Of a DNA stretch of 21,029 nt, positions 7,083 to 14,610 are shown one piece after another. Made by a program: the position numbers and the translations under genes. The stretch covers positions 1-21,029 of the forward strand of contig JBLHMP010000072.1 in assembly GCA_047623555.1 (NCBI GenBank). The letters run 5' to 3'. The notes beneath the pieces were generated by a model. The model was given only the letters and a program-made list of their open reading frames with translations. It was not told the DNA's origin and searched no databases. Origin of the DNA: NORP181 sp047623555 (GTDB lineage Bacteria > Pseudomonadota > Alphaproteobacteria > Rhodobacterales > Rhodobacteraceae). Position 1 is the first letter of the stretch; each line of letters opens with the position of its first letter.

Positions 7083-8204
7083 TTACTCATTCTGGCAGAT
7101 TTCTTCTAACTCCGACAAAATAGCGTTTGATGGCGCACAAAGGTCGCCAGCATAAACCGCTCTTAGATAGGCCCGCCGTGTCCCGCGAAATAGGGGGGTG
7201 TTGGTTCGTTTCAAAAATCCCAGTCCAAACAACTTTTCGGACCCATAGATGAAAGATCCATAAAAGGGGTAAAGAGCCACCGTATCTTGGATGTGTAACA
7301 AGGCATTTTCACGCCAGGCGGCACTGTCGCGATCTGCACAGAGCAACGCACCTTTTTCGGCAAGAATCGGGTTAGAATAGGCCGCGTAAAGCAAAACTTT
7401 ACGAAGCTCATTTGTTGGCAAGTTCTTTATCCCACTAAGAAAGCTACGTCGGGAGGCCAAAGCCGTCAGCTCAATTTTGGCGCGTGTCAAATAGTTGGAA
7501 ACCCGGCCTTCTTTAAGATACTCGCGACCGATTGTCAGTTTTAGCTGGTCCCAGAATTGAGTCCAGGTATCTGAAAAACCCTTGTCGGCCAAATTAACGT
7601 GGTAAAAATAGGCCTCAATAAAGCCAGCAGGTTCTTGTTGGCTTTTGATGTCCGCCTTGTTGTTGGTTTTGCGAACCAGCCCCCCAAAAGCGGCCTTTTG
7701 GCTTTCCAGGCGTTTAACCGTGTCATTCTCTGGGGTCAGAGGAAACCAAATACTGTCATTTATCAATATGATCCGGTCTGGCGCTAGGTTGCTTTTTCGC
7801 AACAGCCAAATGCCATCACGATAGGCGCCCGCATCGTAGCCATAGTTCGGTCGCTCGCATATCTGGTAAACATAGCGGCCTAGATGGTCACGAGATTGAT
7901 CCGTTAACGGTGTGTTGGAAACAGCAAGAACGGCATAGCCGCATGCGGCTAAATGCATGCAGGTTTCGATGGTGCTCTGCCTGAGCTCTTCTGGTTGAAA
8001 CAGAACAAGAATGGCAATCTTGTTGCTGGGGGTGATGGCCCCTTGGGTCAATCGAAGCTGTTTTGGCCAGATCCCATCATAACGCCGCTGTGCCTGCCAG
8101 AACTTTGCCGAATAATAGAGCCCCATCAGATCTCTCTTTACCCTCACGACCTCTCGTAAAACCTTTCGGCCCGGACCCATATTATGTTCTTTGAAAATGG
8201 ACAT
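7083..8204 (-). CDS. RgpF-like rhamnan synthesis family glycosyltransferase
   Basis: This intact 373-residue protein belongs to the rhamnan synthesis F family of polysaccharide-building enzymes. The marks are ERPNYGYDAGAYRDGI (about 117-132) and RIILINDSIWFPL (about 144-156), which match the family's NxGYDxGxYxDGL and LxNDSxxxPL blocks, followed by AYFYHVNLADKGF. It has no signal peptide or clear membrane helix, so it is probably a cytoplasmic enzyme acting on a lipid-linked or nucleotide-sugar substrate for capsule or LPS. The start at 8204 (MSIFKEHNMGPGRK) has an in-frame alternative ATG eight codons later. It looks less GC-rich than the flanking housekeeping genes, which would fit acquisition by transfer. 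It lies alone between the dead region and the cyclase gene; the related genes in this window are the kpsM-like permease and kdsB, more than 10 kb away. Confidence 0.7.
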   Translation of the reverse strand: MSIFKEHNMGPGRKVLREVVRVKRDLMGLYYSAKFWQAQRRYDGIWPKQLRLTQGAITPSNKIAILVLFQPEELRQSTIETCMHLAACGYAVLAVSNTPLTDQSRDHLGRYVYQICERPNYGYDAGAYRDGIWLLRKSNLAPDRIILINDSIWFPLTPENDTVKRLESQKAAFGGLVRKTNNKADIKSQQEPAGFIEAYFYHVNLADKGFSDTWTQFWDQLKLTIGREYLKEGRVSNYLTRAKIELTALASRRSFLSGIKNLPTNELRKVLLYAAYSNPILAEKGALLCADRDSAAWRENALLHIQDTVALYPFYGSFIYGSEKLFGLGFLKRTNTPLFRGTRRAYLRAVYAGDLCAPSNAILSELEEICQNE

Positions 8205-8381
8205 CCTAAGCCTTTTGGATCGGTAGGTCGAAAACGCTAGCTAGCAGACCAAGTGTCTGACGGCAGTATCAACAGGCCGCCTTGGCCCCGATTGTAAACG
8301 AAACCAGCCGTGGTTTGAATATCCCAAGTGTCAGGTGACGCCGGTGGATGGATGATGGCGATAATCGCTCCGTTTGTGACC

Positions 8382-9944
8382 TTAGGCTTTGTCAGATTCT
8401 GTCAAAATGGCAAAGCTGTGCACCGGCTTGGACACGTTTCGCAACTCAACCGGTCCAAGATCTGTGGCCGGTGTTTCGGGCGTCATGAATTCGTCAGTCA
8501 CAACAATTCGATGTCCAATGTTTTTGCCGTAATCGCCCAGCCGGGCGGCGATGTTGGCGGCGCGACCGATGACGGTGAAATCAAGCCGTTCTTGTGATCC
8601 AACGTTGCCATAGGTGACATTTCCATAGGCGATTCCGATCGAACAATCGCAGTTATGTGTGCCGTCCTCGTCGTGCAGTTGTTTCAGCCGGGCGACGATA
8701 TCCTGGGCTGATGCCAAGGCTTGGGCACGTGCATTTGCGGCGTCGCTCTCAGCTGGGAACACCGCCAACACCGCGTCGCCGATGAATTTCAACACCTCAC
8801 CGCCGTGTGCATCGACAATGGTGGACGTGGTTTCAAAGAATTCGTTCAGCAGATCAATATAGTCGCTGCGGCCTAGCGTTTCCTCTAATTTTGTTGAATC
8901 GCGCAGGTCACAGAACATGATGGCCGCGTCGATTTCGTCGCCATCGCCACGTCTGATCTCGCCTCCTAAAACACGTGATCCGCTGCGTTTTCCGACATAG
9001 GTCTCCAACAGTGACTGGGCGTTTTCGCGTTGCATGAACACTTCGTAATAGCGGCTGATGACGGACGAACATTCAAATATCAGACCCAGATTGGCGGTGG
9101 TAAAGCCATCCGGGTGATCGCAGGTCAGGGTCAGGACATTGGTTCGGCCATCGGAAAACTGCATGGGCATAGCGACATAATCGGTGGCCCCCTGCGCGCG
9201 CAGATCTTCGATGATCGGAAAACTGCTTTCGGGGGTTTCGATGCTTATCTTTTGACGAATTCCGCCAAGCCCGTCTGAAACATGACGCACCGGGCTGTTG
9301 ATAAACCGGGGGTCGTTGTAAAGTTCATAAGGTGGAGCCAATGTTCGGATTTCTTTTTCAGTTTTGGTCCAAAGATAGTTTTTCCCTGCGATTAACGGAT
9401 GCAGGGACCAAATCATCAGGCCCAGACGCGAAATGGCGATGCCGCTTTGCAGCATCTTGGCGGCAAGGGCGGTGGTAAAATCTTCGGGGGTTTTCAGGCT
9501 CGCGGCCTCAAGCAGCAGCCAGTCGACCAATGGGCCGCTGACATTACCAGCGTCGATGGCTTGCAGGACATTATCCCCAAGGTCAAACCCGGTGGCGGTA
9601 TTGGGCGTGAACCCGACATAACCACGGATTCCGATGCTTTCGGGCAGGGCGTTTTCATAGACCCACGCTGCGTTTTTAATGTCGGTTCCGTCAATGGACA
9701 GGTTCAGATAACTGGCGGTGCCTTTGAACGGGCAAAAGGTTTGCAGATCAGATTTACCGGTAATTGTGGCCTGCACGGCCTCTGCGGGGAAATAGATTGT
9801 CGGGTTTAGCCGGGTTTCATACATCACCTTGGCATCGGTGCTCGAGGCTATCGGAACGCCGTCACGATAGGCCGTGATACGCCCGGTCAGAGGTTGAATG
9901 TCGAGCCCATAACCGGGCAGGTTGGAAGGGGAAAGATCGTTCAT
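8382..9944 (-). CDS. DUF427 domain fused to class III adenylate cyclase
   Basis: The 520-residue protein has three parts. Residues about 12-115 match DUF427: ITAYRDGVPIASS, ETRLNPTIYFP, CPFKGTASYLNL and WVYENALPESIGIRGYVGF. Residues about 135-310 form the regulatory region usual in soluble alphaproteobacterial cyclases (SLHPLIAGKNYLWTK, FPIIEDLRAQGATDYVAMPM). Residues about 335-515 are the catalytic domain: MFCDLRDS with metal Asp346, VLKFIGDAVLAVFP with Lys386 and metal Asp390, and LDFTVIGRAANIAARL with Asp455, Asn464 and Arg468. The Lys/Asp pair predicts ATP, so cAMP, as substrate. All catalytic residues are present. No membrane helices are seen, so it is probably cytosolic. It follows the membrane winged-helix gene on the same strand after a 101-bp gap, so co-transcription is possible. 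The signal sensed is unknown. Confidence 0.88.
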   Translation of the reverse strand: MNDLSPSNLPGYGLDIQPLTGRITAYRDGVPIASSTDAKVMYETRLNPTIYFPAEAVQATITGKSDLQTFCPFKGTASYLNLSIDGTDIKNAAWVYENALPESIGIRGYVGFTPNTATGFDLGDNVLQAIDAGNVSGPLVDWLLLEAASLKTPEDFTTALAAKMLQSGIAISRLGLMIWSLHPLIAGKNYLWTKTEKEIRTLAPPYELYNDPRFINSPVRHVSDGLGGIRQKISIETPESSFPIIEDLRAQGATDYVAMPMQFSDGRTNVLTLTCDHPDGFTTANLGLIFECSSVISRYYEVFMQRENAQSLLETYVGKRSGSRVLGGEIRRGDGDEIDAAIMFCDLRDSTKLEETLGRSDYIDLLNEFFETTSTIVDAHGGEVLKFIGDAVLAVFPAESDAANARAQALASAQDIVARLKQLHDEDGTHNCDCSIGIAYGNVTYGNVGSQERLDFTVIGRAANIAARLGDYGKNIGHRIVVTDEFMTPETPATDLGPVELRNVSKPVHSFAILTESDKA

Positions 9945-10045
9945 GGATACCTCTGGGCGGCTGTTGTGTCAGGCTTAGGTGGCCCCCAAAGTGGTGCATT
10001 CCAAGGGTGCAGTTACATCAATTGACCAAGACGTGACCAAATTTG

Positions 10046-10750
10046 TCAGAGCATCTGAATCACGTCCTTTGGGATCGCCAGCATATAGCCACGCCGGGCG
10101 ATGTTTTTGACCAGCAATTCGCTGACCATCTGATTGCCCAGTGTATCACGTAACCGCTTGATTCGGGTGGCGCCTGCGGCCTCGTCACAATCAGACGCAT
10201 CGCGGCCCGAAACGATGCCTTCGATCTCGGCCCCTGACAGAACGTCATCATCCAACCGGGCCTCGGCCAGAACCGACAGGGTTTCCATGGCGGCGGCGGT
10301 CAGTTTGAAATCCATATTGTTAAGGTAAACGGTGTTTTCTTCGCGGCTGATCAGCAGCGAATTGACCTGAATACCGGCGCGTTCGATCTGGGCCATGCGG
10401 CGGTTCAGCACGACCAGCATCACCAGAAACACCAACGCGGCGATCATCATGGCGGTGGCAAACATCAGCAGTACAAAGATCACGGTGCGATAGCTGGCCA
10501 ATGTGTCGGAAAACGCGGTGCCCGACTGGGCCAGGATTTCCAGCAGTTTGATTTCGGTCTGCGCGGTCAAATTGCTGTTTTCGATGAACAACTGCTCAAC
10601 CCGCGCGTTGAACGCATTGGCGTCAGGCAACGTCAGAAACAGGAAAACGGCGGCCAAAACCAAGACCGCCACAATCGCCACAATGCCAAATGTTACGATC
10701 CGGTTGCCAGACCGCCGCGATTCAGAAGCGGAGGTAATAGGGTCCGGCAT
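10046..10750 (-). CDS. Two-TM membrane protein with C-terminal winged helix
   Basis: The 234-residue protein has a TM helix at about 19-40 (IVAIVAVLVLAAVFLFL), a probable periplasmic loop of about 50 residues, a second TM helix at about 90-115 (FVLLMFATAMMIAALVFLVML), and a cytoplasmic C-terminus. The C-terminal part (about 135-227) resembles an OmpR-type winged helix: LTAAAMETLSVLAE, then RIKRLRDTLGN and LLVKNIARRGYMLAIP, the last like the wing of transcriptional regulatory C-terminal domains. This is the reverse order of ToxR/CadC, where the winged helix is N-terminal. I start at the ATG at 10750, with an AAAGGA site 6 bp upstream, rather than at 10765. The start lies within the 3' end of the preceding small gene (29-bp overlap), suggesting translational coupling. 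DNA targets are unknown. Confidence 0.75.
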   Translation of the reverse strand: MPDPITSASESRRSGNRIVTFGIVAIVAVLVLAAVFLFLTLPDANAFNARVEQLFIENSNLTAQTEIKLLEILAQSGTAFSDTLASYRTVIFVLLMFATAMMIAALVFLVMLVVLNRRMAQIERAGIQVNSLLISREENTVYLNNMDFKLTAAAMETLSVLAEARLDDDVLSGAEIEGIVSGRDASDCDEAAGATRIKRLRDTLGNQMVSELLVKNIARRGYMLAIPKDVIQML

Positions 10751-11018
10751 CGTCTTTCCTTTCATTCAGTCCTTCGGGGCCAAAAACGGATTGAACATTC
10801 AAAAGCGTCCAGCCTGCCGTCTTAAGGCGGGCCGCGACCTCGGACTGTGCTGGGCCACGTGCACAGGCACCGTTTAGGTGCAGCACACCATAATGCAGAC
10901 GCAGTGGATTATCCTGTTTGGCCTTGTAGTCTGCATAACAGTCCGCGGCCTGGGCCGGTCCGGATACAGCCAATGCCAAGGCAACAGCGAGGGGGATCAT
11001 AAAATGTCTCATGTCCAT
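10722..11018 (-). CDS. Small exported protein of unknown function
   Basis: The protein is about 98 residues long with a signal peptide (MRHFMIPLAVALALAVSGPA, cleavage after AQA). The mature part begins ADCYADYKAKQDNPLRLHYG, has a second cysteine in NGACARGPA, and contains AARLKTAGWTLLNVQSVFG. Two cysteines could form a disulfide in the periplasm. The start may be 11018 (MDMRHF) or 11012 (MRHF); neither has a strong ribosome site, and an ATG further up at 11054 would put a non-typical extension before the leader. Its 3' end overlaps the membrane winged-helix gene, so the two are likely to be made together. I know of no function. Confidence 0.7.
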   Translation of the reverse strand: MDMRHFMIPLAVALALAVSGPAQAADCYADYKAKQDNPLRLHYGVLHLNGACARGPAQSEVAARLKTAGWTLLNVQSVFGPEGLNERKDDAGPYYLRF

Positions 11019-11040
11019 CACATTGCGCGCATTGGCCACG

Positions 11041-11051
11041 TTATTCAATAA
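11041..11051. promoter_or_regulatory. TTATTCAATAA palindrome upstream of the small exported protein gene
   Basis: This 11-bp palindrome lies 22 bp upstream of the start at 11018. The identical sequence occurs at 19487-19497, 26 bp upstream of cysQ, so the two promoters may share a regulator or a -10-like element. Confidence 0.35.
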
Positions 11052-11186
11052 CATCAGCGTTTTGGCCCGTTGATATTCGATAACAATCGGGCGTTATTGC
11101 CTGACTTTAAGCAATTGGGCGAATGTTGGTTCATCGCCGACCACAGGGGTTAGGCGCCACGAACCAACATTAAAGGAACTGATCCA

Positions 11187-11663
11187 ATGCACCGCAAGTT
11201 TATCACTCTGATCATCGCCGCCGCCATCGCTGTCACCGGGTTCAGCGCCCCAGCCCATGCCGGCAACAAAGACGTTATCAAGGCGCTGGCCGGGCTGGCC
11301 ATTCTTGGGGTCATTGGCGCGGCAATCCACGACAGCAACAAAAACCAACCGGTTGTGTCGCGCCGCAATACCCATCCCGATTACCGCGTTCCACCGCATC
11401 GTCGCCATGGGGATGTGAAACCCCGGCCAATGCCAAAGCATGTGTCGCGTTTGATATTGCCTGGCTCGTGCCTGCGTAGTTTTGAAATGGGGCGTGGCAA
11501 GAAAACCAGGGTTTTGGGCCGTCAGTGCATGCATAAAACGTATGGGTTTACGCAAAACCTGCCACGCGCCTGTGCCCAAAAGATCTGGAGCCCAAAGGGT
11601 GTGCGTCGCGGTTTTAACGTTTCTTGCCTGAAATCAGAAGGTTATCGTGTTTCCCGCAACTAA
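11187..11663 (+). CDS. Small exported cysteine-containing protein of unknown function
   Basis: The product is 158 residues long. The ATG at 11187 has an AAAGGA site about 11 bp upstream. A signal peptide (MHRKFITLIIAAAIAVTGFS, cleavage after AHA at about 25) is followed by a glycine/alanine-rich hydrophobic stretch (IKALAGLAILGVIGAAIHD, about 31-49), which could be a membrane anchor or a glycine-zipper segment. A basic, Pro/His-rich linker (about 59-86) then precedes a C-terminal region with four cysteines at 95, 114, 129 and 147, suggesting two disulfides. It is divergent from the other small exported protein and ends before a good terminator. I do not recognise a named family. Confidence 0.8.
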   Translation: MHRKFITLIIAAAIAVTGFSAPAHAGNKDVIKALAGLAILGVIGAAIHDSNKNQPVVSRRNTHPDYRVPPHRRHGDVKPRPMPKHVSRLILPGSCLRSFEMGRGKKTRVLGRQCMHKTYGFTQNLPRACAQKIWSPKGVRRGFNVSCLKSEGYRVSRN

Positions 11664-11703
11664 GTCGGGATCCAACGGCCCGGTTTAATTGTGCCGCACC
11701 TTT

Positions 11704-11732
11704 GGGAAGGTCTGCCCGGACCTTCCCTTTTT
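11704..11732 (+). terminator. Rho-independent terminator after the exported protein gene
   Basis: The arms GGGAAGGTC and GACCTTCCC (9 bp) around a 6-base loop are followed by TTTTT. It ends transcription of the 11187 gene and lies upstream of the chosen rnhB start, which argues against starting rnhB at the in-frame codon near 11689. Confidence 0.85.
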
Positions 11733-11763
11733 GCTTGTCATAGGTGGTGTTTCAGGGTTTCGG

Positions 11764-12402
11764 ATGGGTATGAACATACCTGATTACAGTTTTGAGAACG
11801 CGTTGCACGAACAGGGCTACGTCCGCATTGCCGGTGTCGATGAGGTTGGGCGTGGGCCGCTGGCTGGTCCGGTCACAGCCGCCGCCGTGGTTCTGGATTT
11901 TACCAACATCCCACCGGGGCTGAACGACTCCAAAAAGCTGACGGCCAAAGCCCGCGAAGGTCTGTCGCTGTTGGTGCATCAGCAGGCTGAGGTTTGCATT
12001 GCTCATGCCAGTGTTGCCGAGATTGACGACATTAACATTCTGCGCGCTAGTCATCTAGCGATGGAACGCGCAGTGGCTGGCCTGAACCCGCCGCCGGATT
12101 ACCTATTGATCGACGGCAATCTGTTGCCTCGTGGTCTAACCATCCCAGCGCTGGCGGTGATCAAAGGTGACGGACGATCTGTGTCGATTGCAGCGGCCTC
12201 AATTGTGGCAAAAATTAACCGAGATCACCTGATGGTGGATTTGGCGCAACAGCATCCGGGTTATGGATGGGAAACTAACGCGGGTTATCCGTCACCTGCG
12301 CATAAAAAGGCACTGCAGAATCTGGGGGTAACCCCTCACCATAGACGTTCGTTCAAACCCGTCCACAACATGTTGTATCAAGATAAAATATTAAGTGATT
12401 GA
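11764..12402 (+). CDS. rnhB: Ribonuclease HII
   Basis: RNase HII cleaves RNA in RNA-DNA hybrids and removes misincorporated ribonucleotides from DNA. The 212-residue protein has the full catalytic set: AGVDEVGRGPLAGPV (Asp26, Glu27), LLIDGN (Asp117) and SIVAKINRDHLM (Asp154). The family block GYGWETNAGYPSPAH and the C-terminal HRRSFKPV are also present. I place the start at the ATG at 11764 (MGMNIPDY), with an alternative at 11770. A longer in-frame start exists but would include the terminator. No strong ribosome site precedes either start. It is followed by ccrM on the same strand, an arrangement I recall from other alphaproteobacteria. Confidence 0.93.
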   Translation: MGMNIPDYSFENALHEQGYVRIAGVDEVGRGPLAGPVTAAAVVLDFTNIPPGLNDSKKLTAKAREGLSLLVHQQAEVCIAHASVAEIDDINILRASHLAMERAVAGLNPPPDYLLIDGNLLPRGLTIPALAVIKGDGRSVSIAAASIVAKINRDHLMVDLAQQHPGYGWETNAGYPSPAHKKALQNLGVTPHHRRSFKPVHNMLYQDKILSD

Positions 12403-12439
12403 TTCAAAAAAGAAATTGACGCCGAATCAGCTTTGACTC
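12401..12439. promoter_or_regulatory. Cluster of three GANTC sites in the ccrM upstream region
   Basis: GATTC at 12401-12405, GAATC at 12424-12428 and GACTC at 12435-12439 all lie between rnhB and ccrM. They are targets of CcrM itself, so promoter methylation feedback is likely, as described for Caulobacter ccrM. TTAA half-sites of CtrA type occur near 12391 and 12449, but no full TTAA-N7-TTAA box is seen. Confidence 0.7.
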
Positions 12440-12491
12440 ATCCTGTCCTTAATCAAACGAGCACAAAATGTGCCGGGACCAGAGGCAGAAT

Positions 12492-13595
12492 ATGACTAAG
12501 ACAAAAACCACGAGCGTTGCGACGCTCCCGCTAAACACGATCCTGGATGGCGACTGCATCGAGGTGATGAATAGCCTTCCCGAAGCGTCGGTTGATCTGA
12601 TTTTTGCCGACCCCCCCTATAACTTGCAACTTAGGGGTGATTTGCATCGTCCGGATAATTCCAAAGTGGATGCAGTGAATGATCATTGGGATAAATTTTC
12701 GTCTTTTGCTTCCTATGATGATTTTACTGAAAAATGGTTGGCCGCGGCACGTCGTTTGCTGAAACCCGGCGGGGCGATTTGGGTAATTGGCTCGTATCAC
12801 AACATCTTTCGTGTTGGATCTGCGTTGCAGAATGCCGGGTACTGGATTCTGAACGATGTGGTCTGGCGGAAATCCAATCCGATGCCAAATTTTCGTGGTA
12901 AACGGTTTACCAACGCTCATGAAACGATGATCTGGGCGAGCCGCGACGAAGGCTCAAAGTACACGTTTAACTATGAGGCGCTTAAGGCGCTGAACGAAGG
13001 CATTCAGATGCGGTCAGATTGGGTTCTGCCAATTTGTACAGGACATGAGCGGATCAAGGACGAAAACGGCGACAAGGCACATCCGACACAGAAACCGGAA
13101 TCGCTTTTGCATCGGGTGCTGGTGGGATCGACCAATCCTGGCGACGTCATTTTGGATCCATTCTTTGGGACCGGCACTACGGGTGCAGTTGCCAAGATGC
13201 TGGGCCGTGATTTCATCGGTATCGAACGCGAAGCCGCCTATCGCGAGGTCGCCGAAAAACGTATCACCAATGTGCGCAAATTTGACCGCGAAGCGCTGCA
13301 GGTTAGTGTCAGTAAACGCGCCGAGCCACGGGTGCCGTTTGGCCAGTTGGTTGAACGCGGCATGCTGCGTCCTGGAGAACAGTTGCAAAGCATGAACGGT
13401 CGCTATACCGCCAAAATTCGCGCCGACGGCACGTTGATTGGCGATGACGTCAAAGGATCAATCCACCAGGTCGGTGCCGCCCTGGAAGGCGCGCCAAGCT
13501 GCAATGGCTGGACCTATTGGTGCTTTAAACGCGATGGTAAAACCGTTCCTATCGACGTATTGCGCCAGCAAATTCGCGCGGAAATGCAGAACTAG
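12492..13595 (+). CDS. ccrM: CcrM-type adenine DNA methyltransferase (GANTC)
   Basis: CcrM methylates adenine in GANTC and couples DNA methylation to the cell cycle. The 367-residue product is of typical length. The beta-class order is visible: catalytic DPPYNL at about 40-45 first, then the AdoMet-binding FGTGTTG at about 225-231. The C-terminal extension (about 280-367; GQLVERGMLRPGEQL, CNGWTYWCFK) is the extra DNA-recognition domain that marks CcrM among HinfI-like enzymes. I start at the ATG at 12492 (MTKTKTT), with AGAGGCAG upstream; an in-frame start at 12468 would add eight residues. No restriction enzyme is adjacent, as expected of a solitary regulatory methylase. Confidence 0.95.
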   Translation: MTKTKTTSVATLPLNTILDGDCIEVMNSLPEASVDLIFADPPYNLQLRGDLHRPDNSKVDAVNDHWDKFSSFASYDDFTEKWLAAARRLLKPGGAIWVIGSYHNIFRVGSALQNAGYWILNDVVWRKSNPMPNFRGKRFTNAHETMIWASRDEGSKYTFNYEALKALNEGIQMRSDWVLPICTGHERIKDENGDKAHPTQKPESLLHRVLVGSTNPGDVILDPFFGTGTTGAVAKMLGRDFIGIEREAAYREVAEKRITNVRKFDREALQVSVSKRAEPRVPFGQLVERGMLRPGEQLQSMNGRYTAKIRADGTLIGDDVKGSIHQVGAALEGAPSCNGWTYWCFKRDGKTVPIDVLRQQIRAEMQN

Positions 13596-13644
13596 AGCGT
13601 TTCTCATTCAGCTTTGAGCCAAATTGAACGCGAAACGGCTTTAG
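13592..13644. repeat. Imperfect palindromic repeat overlapping the ccrM stop codon
   Basis: The left end CTAGAGCGTTTC and right end GAAACGGCTTTAG are inverted copies with minor differences, separated by about 28 bp. Elements of the form AGAGCGTTTC...GAAACGCTCT are, as I recall, dispersed in many alphaproteobacterial genomes. The TAG stop of ccrM is part of the left arm, so the gene end may have been supplied by the element. Confidence 0.5.
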
Positions 13645-13708
13645 ACGGCACGACACTCACTTAAAAAATACCGCTGGTGCCTGTGGCTTAACACATGGCG
13701 CTTACCTT

Positions 13709-13735
13709 GCCCCGCCTTTATGGCGGGGCTTTTTT
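13709..13735 (+). terminator. Rho-independent terminator downstream of ccrM
   Basis: GCCCCGCC and GGCGGGGC form a perfect 8-bp stem with a 5-base loop, followed by six T. It sits between ccrM and the convergent radC and serves the plus strand. Confidence 0.9.
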
Positions 13736-13753
13736 CGTTTGGATATGTGGGGC

Positions 13754-14515
13754 TTACAGTAAGCCCTGCGCCCGAAAACTAAGTTCGGTTGATTTTCCGA
13801 TAATCAAATGATCATGCAGCGTTAGCCCAAGGGCGTCACATGCGATGCGAATTTGTTCGGTCATGTCGATGTCGGATTGTGACGGGGTTGGATCGCCTGA
13901 TGGATGATTGTGCACAAGGATGATCGCAGAGGCGTTCAGCTCGAGCGCCCGTTTGGCAATCTCACGCGGATAGACCGGGACGTGATCAACCGTGCCCTTG
14001 GCCTGTTCCTCATCCGCGATCAGGATGTTCTTGCGGTCCAGATACAGAACCCGGAATTGTTCGGTTTCACGATGCGCCATGACGGTATGGCAATAGTCGA
14101 TTATGGCGTCCCAACTTGAGATCACATGGCGCTGCATTACCTTGGCGCGGGCCATGCGATGGGCGGCAGCCTCAACGATTTTAAGTTCGGTGATCACCGC
14201 GTTGCCGATACCTTTGATGTCGGCCAGCCGATCCGTCGGGGCAGTGATTACACGGTTGAAATCGCCAAGCTGCTCCAATAGCGCACGGGCCAGCGGTTTG
14301 ACATCACGCCGGGGAATGGCCCGGAACAGGACGAGTTCCAGCAATTCATAATCTGGTATTGCCTGCGCGCCACCAGACAAAAACCGCTGGCGCAGGCGTT
14401 GACGGTGATCGGCGATATAGGACGGCAGGCGACCAGTCGGCAATTGGGTTACCGGTGCCTCATCGCTGGTGAACAGCGGCAGTGGTCGCTCAGAAAAGGC
14501 GCGGGGATTGGTCAT
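13754..14515 (-). CDS. radC: RadC family JAB-domain protein
   Basis: RadC-family (UPF0758) proteins have a helix-hairpin-helix region and a C-terminal JAB/MPN metalloprotease-like domain; their cellular role is unsettled despite the old DNA-repair name. The 253-residue product shows the hairpin motif LADIKGIGNAVITELKIVEA (about 97-116) and the zinc motif VHNHPSGDPTPSQSD with His202, His204 and Asp215, all intact. I favour the start at 14515 (MTNPRAF) over 14536 because a weak GGTG site precedes it and the extra residues MPLHGED lie inside an inverted repeat. Both start codons fall in that repeat. It is convergent with ccrM and downstream of dnaJ on the same strand, separated from it by a hairpin repeat. 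Confidence 0.9.
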   Translation of the reverse strand: MTNPRAFSERPLPLFTSDEAPVTQLPTGRLPSYIADHRQRLRQRFLSGGAQAIPDYELLELVLFRAIPRRDVKPLARALLEQLGDFNRVITAPTDRLADIKGIGNAVITELKIVEAAAHRMARAKVMQRHVISSWDAIIDYCHTVMAHRETEQFRVLYLDRKNILIADEEQAKGTVDHVPVYPREIAKRALELNASAIILVHNHPSGDPTPSQSDIDMTEQIRIACDALGLTLHDHLIIGKSTELSFRAQGLL

Positions 14516-14548
14516 ATCTTCACCATGCAATGGCATGGTAAAGATATG
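14513..14548. promoter_or_regulatory. Long inverted repeat covering the radC start
   Basis: Two 16-bp arms (CATATCTTCACCATGC and GCATGGTAAAGATATG) match at 15 of 16 positions around a 4-bp loop. The minus-strand ATGs at 14515 and 14536 both lie in the arms, so the mRNA start region could be sequestered; a protein-binding operator is the alternative. Confidence 0.7.
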
Positions 14549-14564
14549 GTTAAACGCTAAGTTT

Positions 14565-14593
14565 GGGCGCGTGGGTTTTCACCCACCCTACGC
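14565..14593. repeat. REP-like hairpin element between dnaJ and radC
   Basis: GTGGGT-TTTC-ACCCAC (14571-14586) is the core; read on the minus strand it is GTAGGGTGGGTGAAAACCCA followed by CGC. There is no T-run after it. Short elements of this AGGGTGGGTNNNAACCCAC type are common intergenic repeats in bacteria, and it may stabilise dnaJ mRNA ends. Confidence 0.5.
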
Positions 14594-14610
14594 CATTTAG
14601 TGGCGGCAAA

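Noticed and set aside
8233..8335. GCTAGCTAGC and a partial repeat of CCAAGTGTC near 8248 and 8323
   Set aside because: Too short and imperfect to be called a functional repeat.
11689..11763. Extended N-terminus of rnhB
   Set aside because: It would translate through the terminator of the upstream gene and adds residues not typical of RNase HII.
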